Source: JAIQFL01 sp035295745 (GTDB taxonomy: Bacteria > Acidobacteriota > Terriglobia > Bryobacterales > Bryobacteraceae). Taken from it: a stretch of 64,000 bases of DNA. Below are positions 63,202 through 64,000 of this stretch, one piece after another; the stretch's first letter is position 1, and every line of letters starts with the position of its first letter. The position numbers and the translations under genes are program-made. The stretch spans positions 1 through 64,000 of the forward strand of contig DATGIL010000014.1 in the NCBI GenBank assembly GCA_035295745.1, given 5' to 3'. Below the pieces are notes generated by a model. That model did no database searches. It saw only the letters and a program-made list of their open reading frames with translations, and was not told the DNA's origin.

Positions 63202-64000
63202 ATGGCGAGGAACACCGCAGAGCCGCAGATCCTGGCGGAAGCGCGGACGACCGGGGGCACCGCCTTTCAGTTACGCAAAGATTCCAAGGGCGTGCTCGTC
63301 GTCCCGGGCCTGGAGACTGTCCTGGTCACCGTGCATCTCGGTGCGCCTGCCAGGATCGACTGCCGGCGCGACGGCAAACGCTTTGCGGGAACCGCGGTGC
63401 ACGGCGATATCGACATCATCCCCGCCAGGACGCCCGCCCGTTGGGAGATGCACGACGAGAATGACTCGTCGCTTCTCCTCAGCCTTCCCCAATCAGCACT
63501 GCGGAGCATCGTCATCGATACCGGCGCGGATCCCGACCGGCTTGAGATCCGCAACCGTTTTCAGGTCCGCGACCCGGAACTCGAAGCACTGCTGTGGGTA
63601 ATCAAGCGGGAGATGGAGACGGGCTTCCGCTCGGGACCGCTCTATCTGGATGGACTTGCCTTGGCTGTCGCTTCCCGCATAGTGGCATGTCACAGCTCTC
63701 TGGCTCCGGCTCCGATGCCGCGGATCGAAGGCCTCGCTGGCAATAGCCTGAAGAAGGTGCTCTCGTTCATCGAAGAGCATCTGCCGGAGAACCTTTCTCT
63801 CGAGCAGATCGCTTCCGCGGCAGGCATGGGCGTCTCCCATTTCAAGGCGCAATTCCGCAAGGCGGTGGGGATGCCGGTGCATCGGTACGTAATCCGGCGC
63901 CGCGTGGAGCGTGCCCGTAGTTTGCTGCTCGAAGACGGCCTCTCCATGGCCGACGTCGCCCAAGCCTCAGGCTTCGCGCATCAGAGCCATATGGAACATA
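63202..64000 (+). CDS. AraC-family transcriptional regulator, cut by the window edge
   Basis: 266 residues are visible from ATG 63202 (GGAG 9 bases upstream) and the frame is open to the right edge. The N-terminal ~150 residues are a cupin-like or ligand-binding region. Two helix-turn-helix motifs occupy the C-terminal part: SLEQIASAAGMGVSHFKAQF, and SMADVAQASGFAHQSHMEH near the window edge. It is divergent from the riboflavin kinase gene and may regulate it; that link is inferred. Confidence 0.88.
   Translation, partial: MARNTAEPQILAEARTTGGTAFQLRKDSKGVLVVPGLETVLVTVHLGAPARIDCRRDGKRFAGTAVHGDIDIIPARTPARWEMHDENDSSLLLSLPQSALRSIVIDTGADPDRLEIRNRFQVRDPELEALLWVIKREMETGFRSGPLYLDGLALAVASRIVACHSSLAPAPMPRIEGLAGNSLKKVLSFIEEHLPENLSLEQIASAAGMGVSHFKAQFRKAVGMPVHRYVIRRRVERARSLLLEDGLSMADVAQASGFAHQSHMEH

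Overview
The window reads as a chromosomal segment of a Gram-negative Acidobacteriota of the Solibacter/Bryobacter type. Support comes from a TIGR03435-type Solibacter family protein (17985-18749), two secreted proteins with TIGR03437-like IPT/TIG regions (50402-51355, 53997-55547), an ABC permease C-terminus of the MacB type common in acidobacteria (2-613), an acidobacterial-style quinoprotein/cytochrome operon (59549-62390), and LptD (23545-26013), which implies an LPS outer membrane. The DNA is G+C rich. No rRNA, tRNA, CRISPR array or intact insertion sequence was seen.

Layout. 1-4.3 kb: permease tail, threonine-synthase-like enzyme, two proteins of unknown role. 4.3-9.2 kb (minus): a three-gene SPFH operon whose first gene fuses a heavy-metal P-type ATPase to an HflK-like SPFH domain, followed by HflC-like and HflK-like genes. 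9.3-12.1 kb: pyrR-pyrB-pyrC. 12.1-14.6 kb: a decayed accessory patch with a truncated AAA ATPase, a frameshifted TOPRIM/primase-like fragment on the other strand, an intact DUF433/DUF5615 toxin-antitoxin-like pair, and a TOPRIM-like partner gene broken by an in-frame TAG. 14.6-27.4 kb: transporters, PQQ-like propeller, oxidoreductase, phosphatase, RDD protein, LptD, M48 protease.

27.5-28.1 kb holds five tandem copies of a 107-bp palindromic repeat whose relatives recur in at least six other intergenic gaps. 28.1-29.6 kb: patatin and two small proteins. 29.6-37.9 kb: a sigma-54-type response regulator and large sensor kinase, divergent from an exopolysaccharide export triad (outer-membrane export protein, chain-length protein, tyrosine kinase) closed by a strong terminator.

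38.2-50.1 kb: metallophosphoesterase; a glutamate-symporter operon with two related zinc-ribbon proteins; M1 and M24 peptidases facing a CstA peptide/pyruvate carrier; a PHP-domain protein. 50.4-57.2 kb: secreted TIG proteins, an ABC-2 exporter, an M20 peptidase. 57.3-59.4 kb (minus): rpmI-rplT-zapB-like-zapA-DUF1684 operon with no infC or pheST beside it. 59.5-62.4 kb: cytochrome c, quinoprotein and NIPSNAP operon. 62.7-64.0 kb: an archaeal-type (CTP-dependent) riboflavin kinase divergent from an AraC regulator cut by the window edge.

The best candidate for an undescribed system is the P-type ATPase-SPFH fusion operon. Next are the archaeal-type riboflavin kinase, the decayed AAA/TOPRIM module and the interspersed palindromic repeats. 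All functional calls rest on reading motifs by eye; no database search was run.
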